64,000 bases of DNA from G020354785 sp964521285 (GTDB taxonomy: Bacteria; Bacteroidota; Bacteroidia; Bacteroidales; UBA10428). The stretch is taken from contig CAZFQS010000008.1 of assembly GCA_964521285.1 (NCBI GenBank), positions 62,001 through 126,000 on the forward strand. The letters are read 5' to 3'. Both the position numbers and the translations under genes were made by a program. The number at the start of each line of letters is the position of its first letter. The stretch's first letter is position 1. Shown one piece after another: positions 37,187 to 46,043 of the stretch. Below the pieces are notes generated by a model. The model was given only the letters and a program-made list of their open reading frames with translations. It did no database searches and was not told the DNA's origin.

Positions 37187-37543
37187 TTATTCCTCCTTTA
37201 CCGGTTCTTCGGTTTGTTTTTTACTTTTTCTCTTCTCACTATATTCAACAGCATATTTATCCATTTTTACTGTCATAAAACGAATTATCCGTTCATCCCG
37301 TTTGTAATCTGTTTCAAGTTTTTCAACAAGTTTACCTTCACTCTTAAATTCAATCAAATAATAAAAACCCGTAGATTTTTTTTGAATCGGATATGCCAGT
37401 TTCCTTAAACCCCAGTTCTCCTCACTTACTATTTCACCTTTATTACTGGTAATAACAGACTTAAATTTATCAACCGCTTCCTTCATCTGGGTCTCAGATA
37501 AAACGGGAGTTGCTATGAAAACGGTTTCGTAATTATTTATCAT
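37187..37543 (-). CDS. rpsF: 30S ribosomal protein S6
   Basis: 118 residues. Family blocks NYETVFIATPVLSE, NWGLRKLAYPIQKKSTGFYYLIEF and DERIIRFMTVKMDKYA are complete. The acidic/basic C-terminal tail is short. It is the first gene of the rpsF-rpsR-rplI operon and has a perfect promoter match upstream. Confidence 0.97.
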   Translation of the reverse strand: MINNYETVFIATPVLSETQMKEAVDKFKSVITSNKGEIVSEENWGLRKLAYPIQKKSTGFYYLIEFKSEGKLVEKLETDYKRDERIIRFMTVKMDKYAVEYSEKRKSKKQTEEPVKEE

Positions 37544-37575
37544 ATTTAACTTTTTATATACAAAATTTAGGGACG

Positions 37576-37606
37576 CAAAAATATGAACTTTTTTTTTCTA
37601 TTCAAA
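37576..37606 (-). promoter_or_regulatory. Bacteroidota-type promoter of the rpsF operon
   Basis: On the minus strand TTTG (37603-37606), exactly 19 bases, then TATTTTTG (37576-37583): a full match to the TTTG-N19-TAnnTTTG consensus. It lies 32 bases before the rpsF start codon. Confidence 0.72.
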
Positions 37607-37786
37607 CAAAATGAGTGTTTTTTAGATATTTCTTTAAATCCTTTTAAGGATTCAGGCAAAATATTTTATATATCCTGTTAATTTAAGTCATATGGCTGAT
37701 AATAAACTACAAAGTTTGTACAAAAAATTTCTTTTTCATTTTAAATTAATAATTAAATATATTTGCCATATCATACAAATGACAGC

Positions 37787-39532
37787 ATGGAAAATTTCAT
37801 AGTATCAGCAAGAAAATACAGACCCGACACATTCGATTCAGTAGTTGGACAATCATCCATAACTACAACTTTAAAAAATGCCATAAAAAGCAACCAGATA
37901 GCTCATGCATATCTGTTTTGCGGACCCAGGGGAATAGGTAAAACAACATGTGCCAGGATATTTGCCAAAACAGTAAATTGCATAAATCTTAATGATAAGC
38001 TTGAGGCTTGCAATAAATGCGAATCATGTAAGTCATTTAATGAATCCAGGGCATACAATATTCATGAATTAGATGCTGCATCAAACAATTCAGTTGATGA
38101 TATCCGAAATCTAATTGAGCAGGTTCGTGTACCGCCCCAGGTCGGCAAATACAGTATTTATATCGTGGATGAAATACATATGCTTTCCCAGTCTGCCTTC
38201 AATGCCTTTCTTAAAACTCTGGAAGAACCGCCATCCCATGCTATATATATACTGGCAACAACTGAAAAGCATAAAATTATACCCACAATTTTATCCCGTT
38301 GTCAGATTTATGATTTTAATAGAATTCAGGTAGAAGATATAATCAAATATTTAGAATTTATATCTAAGCAGGAAGGTGTTGAATATGAAACAGATGCATT
38401 TAATATTATTGCACAAAAAGCAGACGGGGCAATGCGCGATGCTTTGTCAATTTATGATCAGCTGGTGGTTTTTTTAAATAAAAAAATAACATATAAAGGT
38501 GTTATAGACATTTTAAATGTACTGGACTATGAATATTACTTTAATTTAACTGATGCTTTTATGAAACATGACGTTTCGCAGGCCATGTTGATTTTTAATG
38601 ATATTTTAAATAACGGATTTGATGGCCATAACTTTATTAACGGATTAAGCAATCATTTGAGAGACTTACTTGTATGTAAAGATAAACAAACCATACAACT
38701 ACTTGAGGCAGGCAGTACAGTTAAACAAAAATACCTGACCTACGCGGAAAAATGCTCATCAGATTTTATATTTAAGGCTCTTGAAATATGCAGTGCCTGT
38801 GATATTGGTTACAGAACCAGTAAAAATCAAAGACTGCATGTTGAACTTGCACTTATAAAATTGTGCAACATCATTGACGAAAAAAAAAACAAACTGACAG
38901 ATCAGCCAGGCAAACCGCAATCCAAACCAGAACATAAAAAGCAAGATACAGACAAGGAAGATGAAACAGTGCAAATTAAAGATGACTCTTCAGATGCTGA
39001 ACCGGTAAAAAAACAGGAAAAATTTACTTCTCAAACTAAATTTAAATCATCAATATCTATTAAAGAAGCTTTAAAAGATGCTGACAAGTTAGCAGATGAG
39101 AATCATGTTGTTGATAAACCGGAAGACAATCTTCCTGAAATATCACAGGACAAAGAAGATGAAATCACTATTTCTGTTGAGGTGCTTCATGATCTCTGGA
39201 AAGATTTCACGGAATCTATTAAGGATAGTATGCCCAGAATGTATAGTACGTTAACAAGTCATTACCCAAATTTAACCAAGGATGGCTTAATTGAACTGGA
39301 ATTAAGTAATAATGCACAATTTGATGATTTCAACTCAAAAATAAAATCGGAACTTGTAAATTTTTTAAGGGACAAATCCGGTAATGAATCATTAAGCATT
39401 GCAGTAAAAATACGCAAAGAGGTTGATGAAGATAAAAAACCATATACATCTGAGGAGAAATTTAAGTATCTGAGCCAGAAGAATCCGCTCTTAAACAAAC
39501 TTAAGCAGGAATTCAACCTGGATTTTGAGTAA
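37787..39532 (+). CDS. dnaX: DNA polymerase III subunit gamma/tau
   Basis: 581 residues from the ATG at 37787 (MENFIVSARKYRPDTF); an upstream TTG is rejected because it overlaps the -7 element TATATTTG (37758-37765). The clamp-loader AAA+ core has FCGPRGIGKTT, four zinc Cys in CINLN..CNKCESC, YIVDEIHML and LATTEKHKIIPTILSRCQ. Domain III ends near residue 360. A run of ten As at 38880-38889 (codons 365-368) lies exactly at the end of that core. The rest is a charged linker and the tau C-terminal domain. Loss or gain of one A would end translation quickly, giving a gamma-like product. Confidence 0.95.
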   Translation: MENFIVSARKYRPDTFDSVVGQSSITTTLKNAIKSNQIAHAYLFCGPRGIGKTTCARIFAKTVNCINLNDKLEACNKCESCKSFNESRAYNIHELDAASNNSVDDIRNLIEQVRVPPQVGKYSIYIVDEIHMLSQSAFNAFLKTLEEPPSHAIYILATTEKHKIIPTILSRCQIYDFNRIQVEDIIKYLEFISKQEGVEYETDAFNIIAQKADGAMRDALSIYDQLVVFLNKKITYKGVIDILNVLDYEYYFNLTDAFMKHDVSQAMLIFNDILNNGFDGHNFINGLSNHLRDLLVCKDKQTIQLLEAGSTVKQKYLTYAEKCSSDFIFKALEICSACDIGYRTSKNQRLHVELALIKLCNIIDEKKNKLTDQPGKPQSKPEHKKQDTDKEDETVQIKDDSSDAEPVKKQEKFTSQTKFKSSISIKEALKDADKLADENHVVDKPEDNLPEISQDKEDEITISVEVLHDLWKDFTESIKDSMPRMYSTLTSHYPNLTKDGLIELELSNNAQFDDFNSKIKSELVNFLRDKSGNESLSIAVKIRKEVDEDKKPYTSEEKFKYLSQKNPLLNKLKQEFNLDFE

Positions 39533-39537
39533 GGGAA

Positions 39538-39569
39538 ATTGCTCTATTGTTATATTGCTGTATTGCTGA
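39538..39569. repeat. ATTGYTYT octamer tandem repeat, 4 copies
   Basis: ATTGCTCT, ATTGTTAT, ATTGCTGT and ATTGCTGA at an exact 8-base period, starting five bases after the dnaX stop. It is the third locus of this unit in the window. Confidence 0.8.
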
Positions 39570-39579
39570 ATAAATTAAT

Positions 39580-39611
39580 AAATAAACAAATAACTAAATA
39601 ACCAAATAATT
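39580..39611. repeat. AAATAAYN octamer tandem repeat, 4 copies
   Basis: AAATAAAC, AAATAACT, AAATAACC and AAATAATT, ending one base before the icd start codon. The whole 5' leader of icd therefore consists of repeat units. Confidence 0.8.
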
Positions 39612-39612
39612 A

Positions 39613-40839
39613 ATGGAAGGAAAAAAAATTACAATGACCAGGGGAGTATTGAATATTCCTGATGACCCGGTTATACCATTTATTGAAGGTGACGGCACAG
39701 GCCCTGATATATGGGCTGCATCTGTCAGAGTTTTTAATGCTGCAGTGGAAAAAGCGTATAAAGGGAAAAGAAAAATTATATGGAAGGAAGTTTTTGCAGG
39801 TGAGAAATCCTTTAAGAAATCAGGTGAGTGGCTACCTGATAAAACACTTGACACTATAAGGGAGTATCTGGTGGCAATTAAAGGACCGCTGACCACTCCT
39901 GTTGGTGGCGGAATACGCTCTCTTAATGTAACATTACGTCAGTTGCTTGATTTATATGTTTGTCTGCGCCCGGTTAAGTATTACCAGGGAGTGCCTTCCC
40001 CGGTAAAGCATCCTCAAAAAACTGACATGGTTATCTTTCGTGAAAACTCAGAAGATATTTATGCCGGAATAGAATGGATGATGGGTACAATGGAGGTAGA
40101 TAAAGTAAAGGCTTTTCTTCAGGATGAAATGGGCGTTACCAAAATCAGGTTTCCCTATACAACATCAATAGGTATTAAGCCAATTTCAAAGGAAGGTACT
40201 GAAAGACTTGTGAGGGCAGCAATTAATTATGCTGTTAAGCATCAATTGCCATCAGTAACCTTTGTACATAAAGGTAATATCATGAAGTTTACCGAAGGGG
40301 CCTTTCGCGACTGGGGTTACCAGCTGGCGATGGATGAGTTTGGTGCTAAAGTTATTAACGGGGGACCATGGTGTTCATTCAATAATCCGGAGACTGGAAA
40401 AGAAATTATAATAAAAGATGTTATTGCTGATGCTTTTTTACAGCAGATTTTAACCAGACCTGCAGAATACTCAGTAATAGCAACTATGAATCTTAATGGA
40501 GATTATATCTCAGATGCTCTGGCCGCAATAGTTGGAGGTATTGGAATTGCACCGGGAGCAAATATTAATTATGAAACAGGACATGCAATATTTGAAGCTA
40601 CTCATGGTACTGCCCCAAAATATGCAGGACAGGATAAAGTAAATCCCGGCTCATTAATATTGTCAGGTGTATTAATGCTTGATTATCTTGGCTGGAAAGA
40701 AGCTACCCAGCTAATAATTAGCGGATTACAGAAAGCTATTTTAGCGAAAAAGGTAACATACGATTTTGAGAGGCTGATGGATGGAGCAAAAAAATTAAAA
40801 ACTTCTGAATTTGGCAATGAGATAATCAAAAATATGTAG
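39613..40839 (+). CDS. icd: Isocitrate dehydrogenase (NADP-dependent)
   Basis: 408 residues. It oxidises isocitrate to 2-oxoglutarate in the TCA cycle. Seen: DDPVIPFIEGDGTGPDIW at the start, RSLNVTLRQLLDLYVCLRPV with substrate-binding Ser/Arg, FRENSEDIYAGIEW, and THGTAPKYAGQDKVNPGS. The Lys-Tyr after TAP corresponds to the pair that selects NADP in the E. coli enzyme. Its leader is built of octamer repeats. Confidence 0.96.
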   Translation: MEGKKITMTRGVLNIPDDPVIPFIEGDGTGPDIWAASVRVFNAAVEKAYKGKRKIIWKEVFAGEKSFKKSGEWLPDKTLDTIREYLVAIKGPLTTPVGGGIRSLNVTLRQLLDLYVCLRPVKYYQGVPSPVKHPQKTDMVIFRENSEDIYAGIEWMMGTMEVDKVKAFLQDEMGVTKIRFPYTTSIGIKPISKEGTERLVRAAINYAVKHQLPSVTFVHKGNIMKFTEGAFRDWGYQLAMDEFGAKVINGGPWCSFNNPETGKEIIIKDVIADAFLQQILTRPAEYSVIATMNLNGDYISDALAAIVGGIGIAPGANINYETGHAIFEATHGTAPKYAGQDKVNPGSLILSGVLMLDYLGWKEATQLIISGLQKAILAKKVTYDFERLMDGAKKLKTSEFGNEIIKNM

Positions 40840-40909
40840 AATAAACATTTTTAACATTTCATTGTTATTAGACTAACAAACACTATTAATAACAAAAAAT
40901 CCTGATAAT

Positions 40910-41404
40910 ATGTTAAGCAAAAAAATTGAAGATATTTTAAATGCGCAGGTTGAAAAGGAAGGTTACTCGTCTAATCTGTATTTATCCATGGCATCCTGGG
41001 CTGAAACCAAGGGATATGCAGGAATAGCCACATGGCTTTATGCTCAGGCTGAAGAAGAGAAAATGCATATGCTGAAGTTAGTTGGTTATATTAATGAGCG
41101 TGGCGGTCATGCCATCATTCCTCCATTTAAGCAACCTCCTGTTGATCATGCTACAGTACCGGAAATGTTTAAAGCTGTTTTAAAACATGAGCAGTTTATA
41201 ACAAAATCAATTAATGAGATTATTGCGTTATGTGCTCAGGAAAAGGATTATACAACTCATAACTGGATTCAGTGGTTTGTTGCTGAACAAATAGAAGAAG
41301 AAGCTTCAGCAACCGAAATCCTTGATAAACTAAATCTTTTGGATACCAAAAATTTGTATGTTTTTGACCGGGATATAATGTCGTTTCGAGGTAAAGACGA
41401 CTAA
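40910..41404 (+). CDS. ftnA: Ferritin
   Basis: 164 residues. A four-helix non-haem ferritin that stores iron in a 24-mer shell. Ferroxidase ligands are visible: E17 (QVEKEGYSSNLYL), EEEKMHMLKLVGYI with the ExxH pair, and HEQFITKSI and EQIEEEASATEIL further on. It has the Gln-rich AEQIEEE signature of bacterial ferritins. A terminator follows. A ferritin-VIT fusion gene lies 3.7 kb downstream. Confidence 0.95.
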   Translation: MLSKKIEDILNAQVEKEGYSSNLYLSMASWAETKGYAGIATWLYAQAEEEKMHMLKLVGYINERGGHAIIPPFKQPPVDHATVPEMFKAVLKHEQFITKSINEIIALCAQEKDYTTHNWIQWFVAEQIEEEASATEILDKLNLLDTKNLYVFDRDIMSFRGKDD

Positions 41405-41437
41405 TGACAGTCACGGGAATTAAAAATATAACAGAAG

Positions 41438-41467
41438 AGCTATCTTAATATCAAGGTAGCTTTTTTT
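41438..41467 (+). terminator. Terminator after ferritin gene
   Basis: Stem AGCTATCTT (41438-41446) with AAGGTAGCT (41453-41461), one G-U pair, followed by seven Ts. It sits between the convergent ferritin and phosphofructokinase genes. Confidence 0.8.
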
Positions 41468-42590
41468 ATTTATCACCCATACATGTACCGACTGCTCTTG
41501 CACTTTTTATCCATTCATGGTCTGTCGGTACAAATTTCCTTACACCAACAACCTGTTCAAGCGGTACAGGTTTGGTGGTATTACCTCTTGCAGCTACCAT
41601 AACACCGAATATTCCCTGTTCAATATAATCAGCACATGCAGTACCCAGTTGTGTTGCTAAAAGTCTGTCTGCAGCTGAGGGTGTCCCTCCCCTCTGCAGG
41701 TGGCCTAATATTGTTACCCTGGATTCAAGACTGGTCATGTCTTCAAGCAATGCGGCCAGTCTCATTGTATTACCTTCCCGCAGCGCTCTTAAGGCTGCCA
41801 GTTCTGATGTAAGCTTTAATTTTTGCTCTTTATCCTCGGTCTTTTCAATTTTTTCATCTATCTTTTTTATTGCCAGAGCCTCTTCTTTTGATAATGCCCC
41901 TTCTGCCACAGCAACAATACTAAAAGGTGAACCAAGCCTGCTTCTTTTTAAAATAGACTCGGCAACGACTTTTATATCATAAGGTATTTCAGGAATAAGA
42001 ATAACATCAGCCCCACCGGCAAGACCAGCCCCCAGGGCTAACCAGCCGGTCCAGTGTCCCATAATTTCGACTACTATAATCCTGTGATGACTATGTGCCG
42101 TACTGTGCAGTCGATCTATGGCATCTACAGCTATGCTGAGTGCTGTATCAAAACCAAAAGTAACGTCAGTCATTGCCACATCATTATCAATTGTCTTGGG
42201 CAGTGTTATAATGTTCAGACCTTTATTAACCAGCTTATATGCATTCTTCTGTGTACCCCCTCCACCAATACATATAAGGCAGTCAAGATGATGTTTTTCA
42301 TAGTTCTGCACAATTGCTTCCCTCATATCTAAAGTCTTGCCTCCAACAGGCATCTTATGCGGTTTATCGCGACTGGTTCCAAGAATAGTGCCTCCGAGAG
42401 TCAGTATCCCCGAAAGAGTCTGCCGGTTAAGCTGTATTGACCTGTTTTCCATCAGCCCGCGAAAACCATCTTTAAATCCTATTATCTGCATTCCGTACTG
42501 ACCTTCAGCTGCCTTGCCAATACCCCGCAATGCTGCATTCAGACCCGGGCTGTCGCCGCCTGAAGTTAAAACACCAATATATTTCGCCAT
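41466..42590 (-). CDS. pfkA: 6-phosphofructokinase
   Basis: 374 residues. PFK fold: GVLTSGGDSPGLNAALRG, TSRDKP, PKTIDNDVAMTDVTFGFDTAL (catalytic D135) and EIMGHWTGWLALGAGLAGGADVILIPE. The phosphoryl-donor loop reads GGGGT (109-113) where E. coli has GGDGS: the Gly that marks ATP use is kept, but the preceding Asp is Gly. K132 before TIDND is a feature of PPi and mixed-group enzymes. It belongs to the longer group III type. ATP is the likely donor, with moderate certainty. An exact -7 element for this strand lies at 42631-42638. Confidence 0.92.
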   Translation of the reverse strand: MAKYIGVLTSGGDSPGLNAALRGIGKAAEGQYGMQIIGFKDGFRGLMENRSIQLNRQTLSGILTLGGTILGTSRDKPHKMPVGGKTLDMREAIVQNYEKHHLDCLICIGGGGTQKNAYKLVNKGLNIITLPKTIDNDVAMTDVTFGFDTALSIAVDAIDRLHSTAHSHHRIIVVEIMGHWTGWLALGAGLAGGADVILIPEIPYDIKVVAESILKRSRLGSPFSIVAVAEGALSKEEALAIKKIDEKIEKTEDKEQKLKLTSELAALRALREGNTMRLAALLEDMTSLESRVTILGHLQRGGTPSAADRLLATQLGTACADYIEQGIFGVMVAARGNTTKPVPLEQVVGVRKFVPTDHEWIKSARAVGTCMGDK

Positions 42591-42860
42591 TGTTTATAAT
42601 TTAATAGTTCGCATTAAAATTACTAAAAATCAAAAATATATGATAGTTAGTGCATTTTAATAAAAACTTTACCATAATGGTTATTCTGATTTCTATAATT
42701 TTATTTAAAGTGCTCCCCTGGAATTGGATATTATTAAAACTTCAGCATTTAAATATTCAGAATATATAAAGATCTTATAACTTAACTTTGGATAATGTAT
42801 ATTTATAATAAAATATTCGTTTTTCAGCATTTATAAAATAAAGATTAAAAGTATACTAAA

Positions 42861-44036
42861 ATGAATAATGCCGGCTGGTTTAAAGAAGCTATAATTTATC
42901 ATATTCTTATAGACAGGTTTGCAGGTTATAAATCCGAAAGTAACTGGGACAAGCCCGTTTTTCTGGGCGGAAACTTAAAAGGAATAGTTAAAAAACTGCA
43001 TTACCTTACTGACCTGGGCATAAATACTATCCTGTTATCTCCTTTTTATAAAACCAGTGCTTATCACGGTTATCATATTACTGATTACTCCACAGTAGAA
43101 CCTTCATTTGGCACGGATGAAGATCTTAAAGAGCTTATCGAAAAAGCGCACAAAGCAAATATAAGGTTAATAGCGGATTTTGTCCCAAATCATTGTTCGG
43201 CAAAGCATCCTTATTTCCTAAATTCACTGGAAAACAAAAAAAGTATTTATCACAACTGGTTTTATTTTAAAAAATGGCCAGAAAAATATATGTGCTTTCT
43301 GGATGTTAAAAAGTTACCAAAACTAAATTTAGAGAATACTGAGACATATAAGCATATAACCGGATCTGCAAAATATTGGCTTAATTACGGAATTGACGGA
43401 TTTCGGCTTGATCATGTTATAGGGCCTTCAGATACTTTCTGGAAAAAATTTGCCAGAGATATTAAGAATTCATATCCTGATACAGTTCTAATCGGTGAAG
43501 CATGGTGTGAAGGGATGAAATATAAATATCTCAAAACCATAAAAATTAAAAACAAGTATTTCAGATGGCTTAAAGGATTTAACCAGCAAGATACACAAAA
43601 GGAGTATACAGGCATTCTGGACGGAGTGCTTGATTTTAATTTCAGAAACAGGATAATTGAATATATTGCATGGAAAGAAAAGCCTGAAGATTACAAAAGT
43701 ATTTTATCAAATTCCCTGAAACGACACTATAAAAACTACCCTCCTGATTATTATCTGCCCAGTTTCGTTGATAATCATGATATGAGCAGGTTCCTTTTTG
43801 AATGCGGTCAGAATAAGGAAAAACTGAAAACAGCATTATCATTACAGTTTACTCTACCTCTGCCACCCATTATTTATTATGGCACTGAAGCAGGATTATC
43901 TCACGATAAACCAGTAATGGCAAATAAACCATATTCTGATTTGATGGCAAGAAAACCTATGCCCTGGAAAAACTTGGACAAGGATTTGTTAGAGTATTGC
44001 AGGGAGTTAATACATTACAGGAAAAAAAATTCATAA
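42861..44036 (+). CDS. GH13 alpha-amylase family enzyme without C-terminal domain
   Basis: 391 residues, no signal peptide, so cytoplasmic. The (beta/alpha)8 barrel is complete: DFVPNH, GIDGFRLDHV (nucleophile D184), LIGEAW (acid/base E213) and FVDNHDMSRF (D307), then PIIYYGTEAGL. The chain stops at LIHYRKKNS, where relatives usually continue into an all-beta domain C. An A8 run sits at this end, but neither alternative frame resembles domain C. Substrate is probably a malto-oligosaccharide or trehalose-related glucan, not determinable here. Confidence 0.9.
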   Translation: MNNAGWFKEAIIYHILIDRFAGYKSESNWDKPVFLGGNLKGIVKKLHYLTDLGINTILLSPFYKTSAYHGYHITDYSTVEPSFGTDEDLKELIEKAHKANIRLIADFVPNHCSAKHPYFLNSLENKKSIYHNWFYFKKWPEKYMCFLDVKKLPKLNLENTETYKHITGSAKYWLNYGIDGFRLDHVIGPSDTFWKKFARDIKNSYPDTVLIGEAWCEGMKYKYLKTIKIKNKYFRWLKGFNQQDTQKEYTGILDGVLDFNFRNRIIEYIAWKEKPEDYKSILSNSLKRHYKNYPPDYYLPSFVDNHDMSRFLFECGQNKEKLKTALSLQFTLPLPPIIYYGTEAGLSHDKPVMANKPYSDLMARKPMPWKNLDKDLLEYCRELIHYRKKNS

Positions 44037-44154
44037 TGATATTTATTATTTTAGGTTATATTTGAAATTAAGTTAAGCAACTTGAAAATCATATGAAAGC
44101 CTGAAACAGCAGGTATTAGTTGTCAAAAATAATTAGCATAAATAAAGTAATAAA

Positions 44155-45015
44155 ATGGACAGTAAAGAATTAGGATTAGTCATCCCGCAACAGCTTTTAG
44201 GTATTCAGGATTTACATTATGGATTCTGGAATAAAAATCAGAAACCGGCAATTTCCGAATTTGTAAATGCCCAGAAACGTTATTCTGATTTAATTCTAAA
44301 TTCAATAAGGGAATCTGCGGACAGCCCTTCTTCCAGAATCCTGGATGTAGGATGTGGTACCGGTGCTATGATAACCGAACTGTTGAAACTTGGCTATCAG
44401 GTCGACGGGGTAATACCATCTGCATTTTTTAAAGAGAAGATAGAGTCAAGCCTGAAAGAGCTGGGAAATAATAATAAATCAAAGATCTATAACTGCATGT
44501 TTGAAGATTTTCCTGTGTCCGAACGTCTCCACCAGTATGATTTGATATACTTCAGTGAAAGTTTTCAATATATTTCAATGATTAAAGGAATTCCTGTTTT
44601 AAAATCACTGTTAACCGGAAAAGGAAAAATAATAATATGTGATTTTTTTAAAACAATTCACCATGGAGACGGAGGGCCTGGTGATAAGAGCATGGGAGGC
44701 GGACACCGCTTAAATGAATTTTACGATTTGATAAAAGGCAATTTTAAAATTCTTAAGGATGAAGATATCACAGAAAATGTAAGTCCGAATCTTGAACTCC
44801 TGAATGACATTCTTATGAACAGAATTAATCCCACAATTCAGTATATAGACATATTTTTAGCCGGAAGATACCCGGTATTTTACAGGGTTTTGAAATTCTT
44901 TTTCAGAAAAAGGCTTAAAAAGCTAAAATATAAATATTTCTTAGGATATCGTAGTAAGAAGACATTTGAAAGATATAAGACATATCACTTATTAATTCTT
45001 GAGAATCAAAATTAG
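44155..45015 (+). CDS. Class I SAM-dependent methyltransferase
   Basis: 286 residues. The SAM-binding motif I is RILDVGCGTGAMITELLKLGY, followed by an acidic-less strand VDGVIPS, then YDLIYFSESFQYI (motif II region) and KIIICDFFK (motif III). The C-terminal 90 residues are basic with KFFFRKRLKKLKYKYFLGYRSKKTFERYKTYHLLIL, resembling small-molecule or lipid methyltransferases. Substrate unknown. It lies between the GH13 and ferritin-VIT genes with gaps of about 100 bases. Confidence 0.85.
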   Translation: MDSKELGLVIPQQLLGIQDLHYGFWNKNQKPAISEFVNAQKRYSDLILNSIRESADSPSSRILDVGCGTGAMITELLKLGYQVDGVIPSAFFKEKIESSLKELGNNNKSKIYNCMFEDFPVSERLHQYDLIYFSESFQYISMIKGIPVLKSLLTGKGKIIICDFFKTIHHGDGGPGDKSMGGGHRLNEFYDLIKGNFKILKDEDITENVSPNLELLNDILMNRINPTIQYIDIFLAGRYPVFYRVLKFFFRKRLKKLKYKYFLGYRSKKTFERYKTYHLLILENQN

Positions 45016-45114
45016 TATATATTAAAAGCGAAATAAAGGTAATTTCAGGCTATACTTTAAAATTTTTGATTTTTCATAATACTGGCATCAACCAAACTGA
45101 TAAATAAAATAATC

Positions 45115-45984
45115 ATGGAAATTTCTGAAAATGTAAAACAGAAAATATTATTATCACAAAAGAATGAGATAACAGAATACCACATTTATAAAAAGCTGGC
45201 TGAGAATGCTGATACTGAGAACAGGAAAATACTCCTTAAAATAGCAGAAGAAGAACTTAATCATTATAATATATGGAAGAAATTTACAGGCACAGATGTA
45301 AAGCCAAACAGATTTAAGATTTTGAGGTTTTATTTTATAAGCCGGGTATTCGGATTAACATTTGGGTTAAAGTTAATGGAAAGCGGAGAAGAAAATGCCC
45401 AGCAGTTTTATAGTGAACTGGCCCTGAAAACTGAAGAAATTGAAAAAATTATAAAAGAAGAAGGTGATCATGAAGATGAACTTCTTCAGATGCTGGATGA
45501 AAATTTTCTTAAATATACAGGTTCAATAGTTCTTGGCCTGAATGATGCACTTGTCGAACTGACAGGAGCTCTTGCAGGATTTACACTGGCACTAAAAAAT
45601 TCAAAACTAATAGCACTGGTCGGACTGGTAACAGGTATAGCAGCAGCATTATCTATGGCTTCATCCGAATATTTGTCAACCAAAGCAGAAGGCACTGAAA
45701 AGTCTCCTGTAAAGGCGTCTGTTTTTACCGGACTGGCTTATATTATAACAGTATTCTTACTGATTTTTCCTTATTTAATATTTGATAATTATTTTGTTTG
45801 CCTGGCTATTACACTCCTGGTTGCAATATTTATCATATACATTTTTAATTATTACATATCTGTAACCAAAGATTTATCTTTTAGGAGACATTTCTTTGAG
45901 ATGATTCTATTGAGCTTTGGAGTAGCTACATTAAGCTTCTTTATAGGGTATTTACTCCGGTCAGTTTTAGGAGTTGAAGAATAG
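45115..45984 (+). CDS. Ferritin-like/VIT1 fusion membrane protein (MbfA type)
   Basis: 289 residues. The N-terminal 125 residues form a rubrerythrin-like di-iron helix bundle with Glu/His pairs (NEITEYHIY, EEELNHYNIWKKF, GEENAQQFY, EEGDHEDELL). The C-terminal half is a VIT1/CCC1-like domain with about five transmembrane helices and the signature LGLNDALVELTGALAGFTLA. Proteins of this build (membrane-bound ferritin, MbfA) export iron or manganese. The nearby ferritin gene supports an iron-handling role, as inference. Confidence 0.9.
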   Translation: MEISENVKQKILLSQKNEITEYHIYKKLAENADTENRKILLKIAEEELNHYNIWKKFTGTDVKPNRFKILRFYFISRVFGLTFGLKLMESGEENAQQFYSELALKTEEIEKIIKEEGDHEDELLQMLDENFLKYTGSIVLGLNDALVELTGALAGFTLALKNSKLIALVGLVTGIAAALSMASSEYLSTKAEGTEKSPVKASVFTGLAYIITVFLLIFPYLIFDNYFVCLAITLLVAIFIIYIFNYYISVTKDLSFRRHFFEMILLSFGVATLSFFIGYLLRSVLGVEE

Positions 45985-46003
45985 CTCTTCCTCAAATTAT
46001 TAC

Positions 46004-46033
46004 AAAAAACCCGGCTCTGCAGGCCGGGCTTTC
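46004..46033 (-). terminator. Terminator between convergent genes, strongest for gdhA
   Basis: CCCGGC (46010-46015) pairs with GCCGGG (46023-46028). On the minus strand it is followed by six Ts; on the plus strand only by CTTTCT. It terminates gdhA and may act weakly the other way. Confidence 0.78.
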
Positions 46034-46043
46034 TCATTAGCTC

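Noticed and set aside
37544..37575. S6:S18-binding leader RNA before rpsF
   Set aside because: Only about 30 bases between promoter and start codon, with no hairpin of the known motif visible.
44020..44036. Frameshift at the A8 run cutting short the GH13 enzyme
   Set aside because: Reading on in either other frame gives no domain-C-like sequence and soon a stop.
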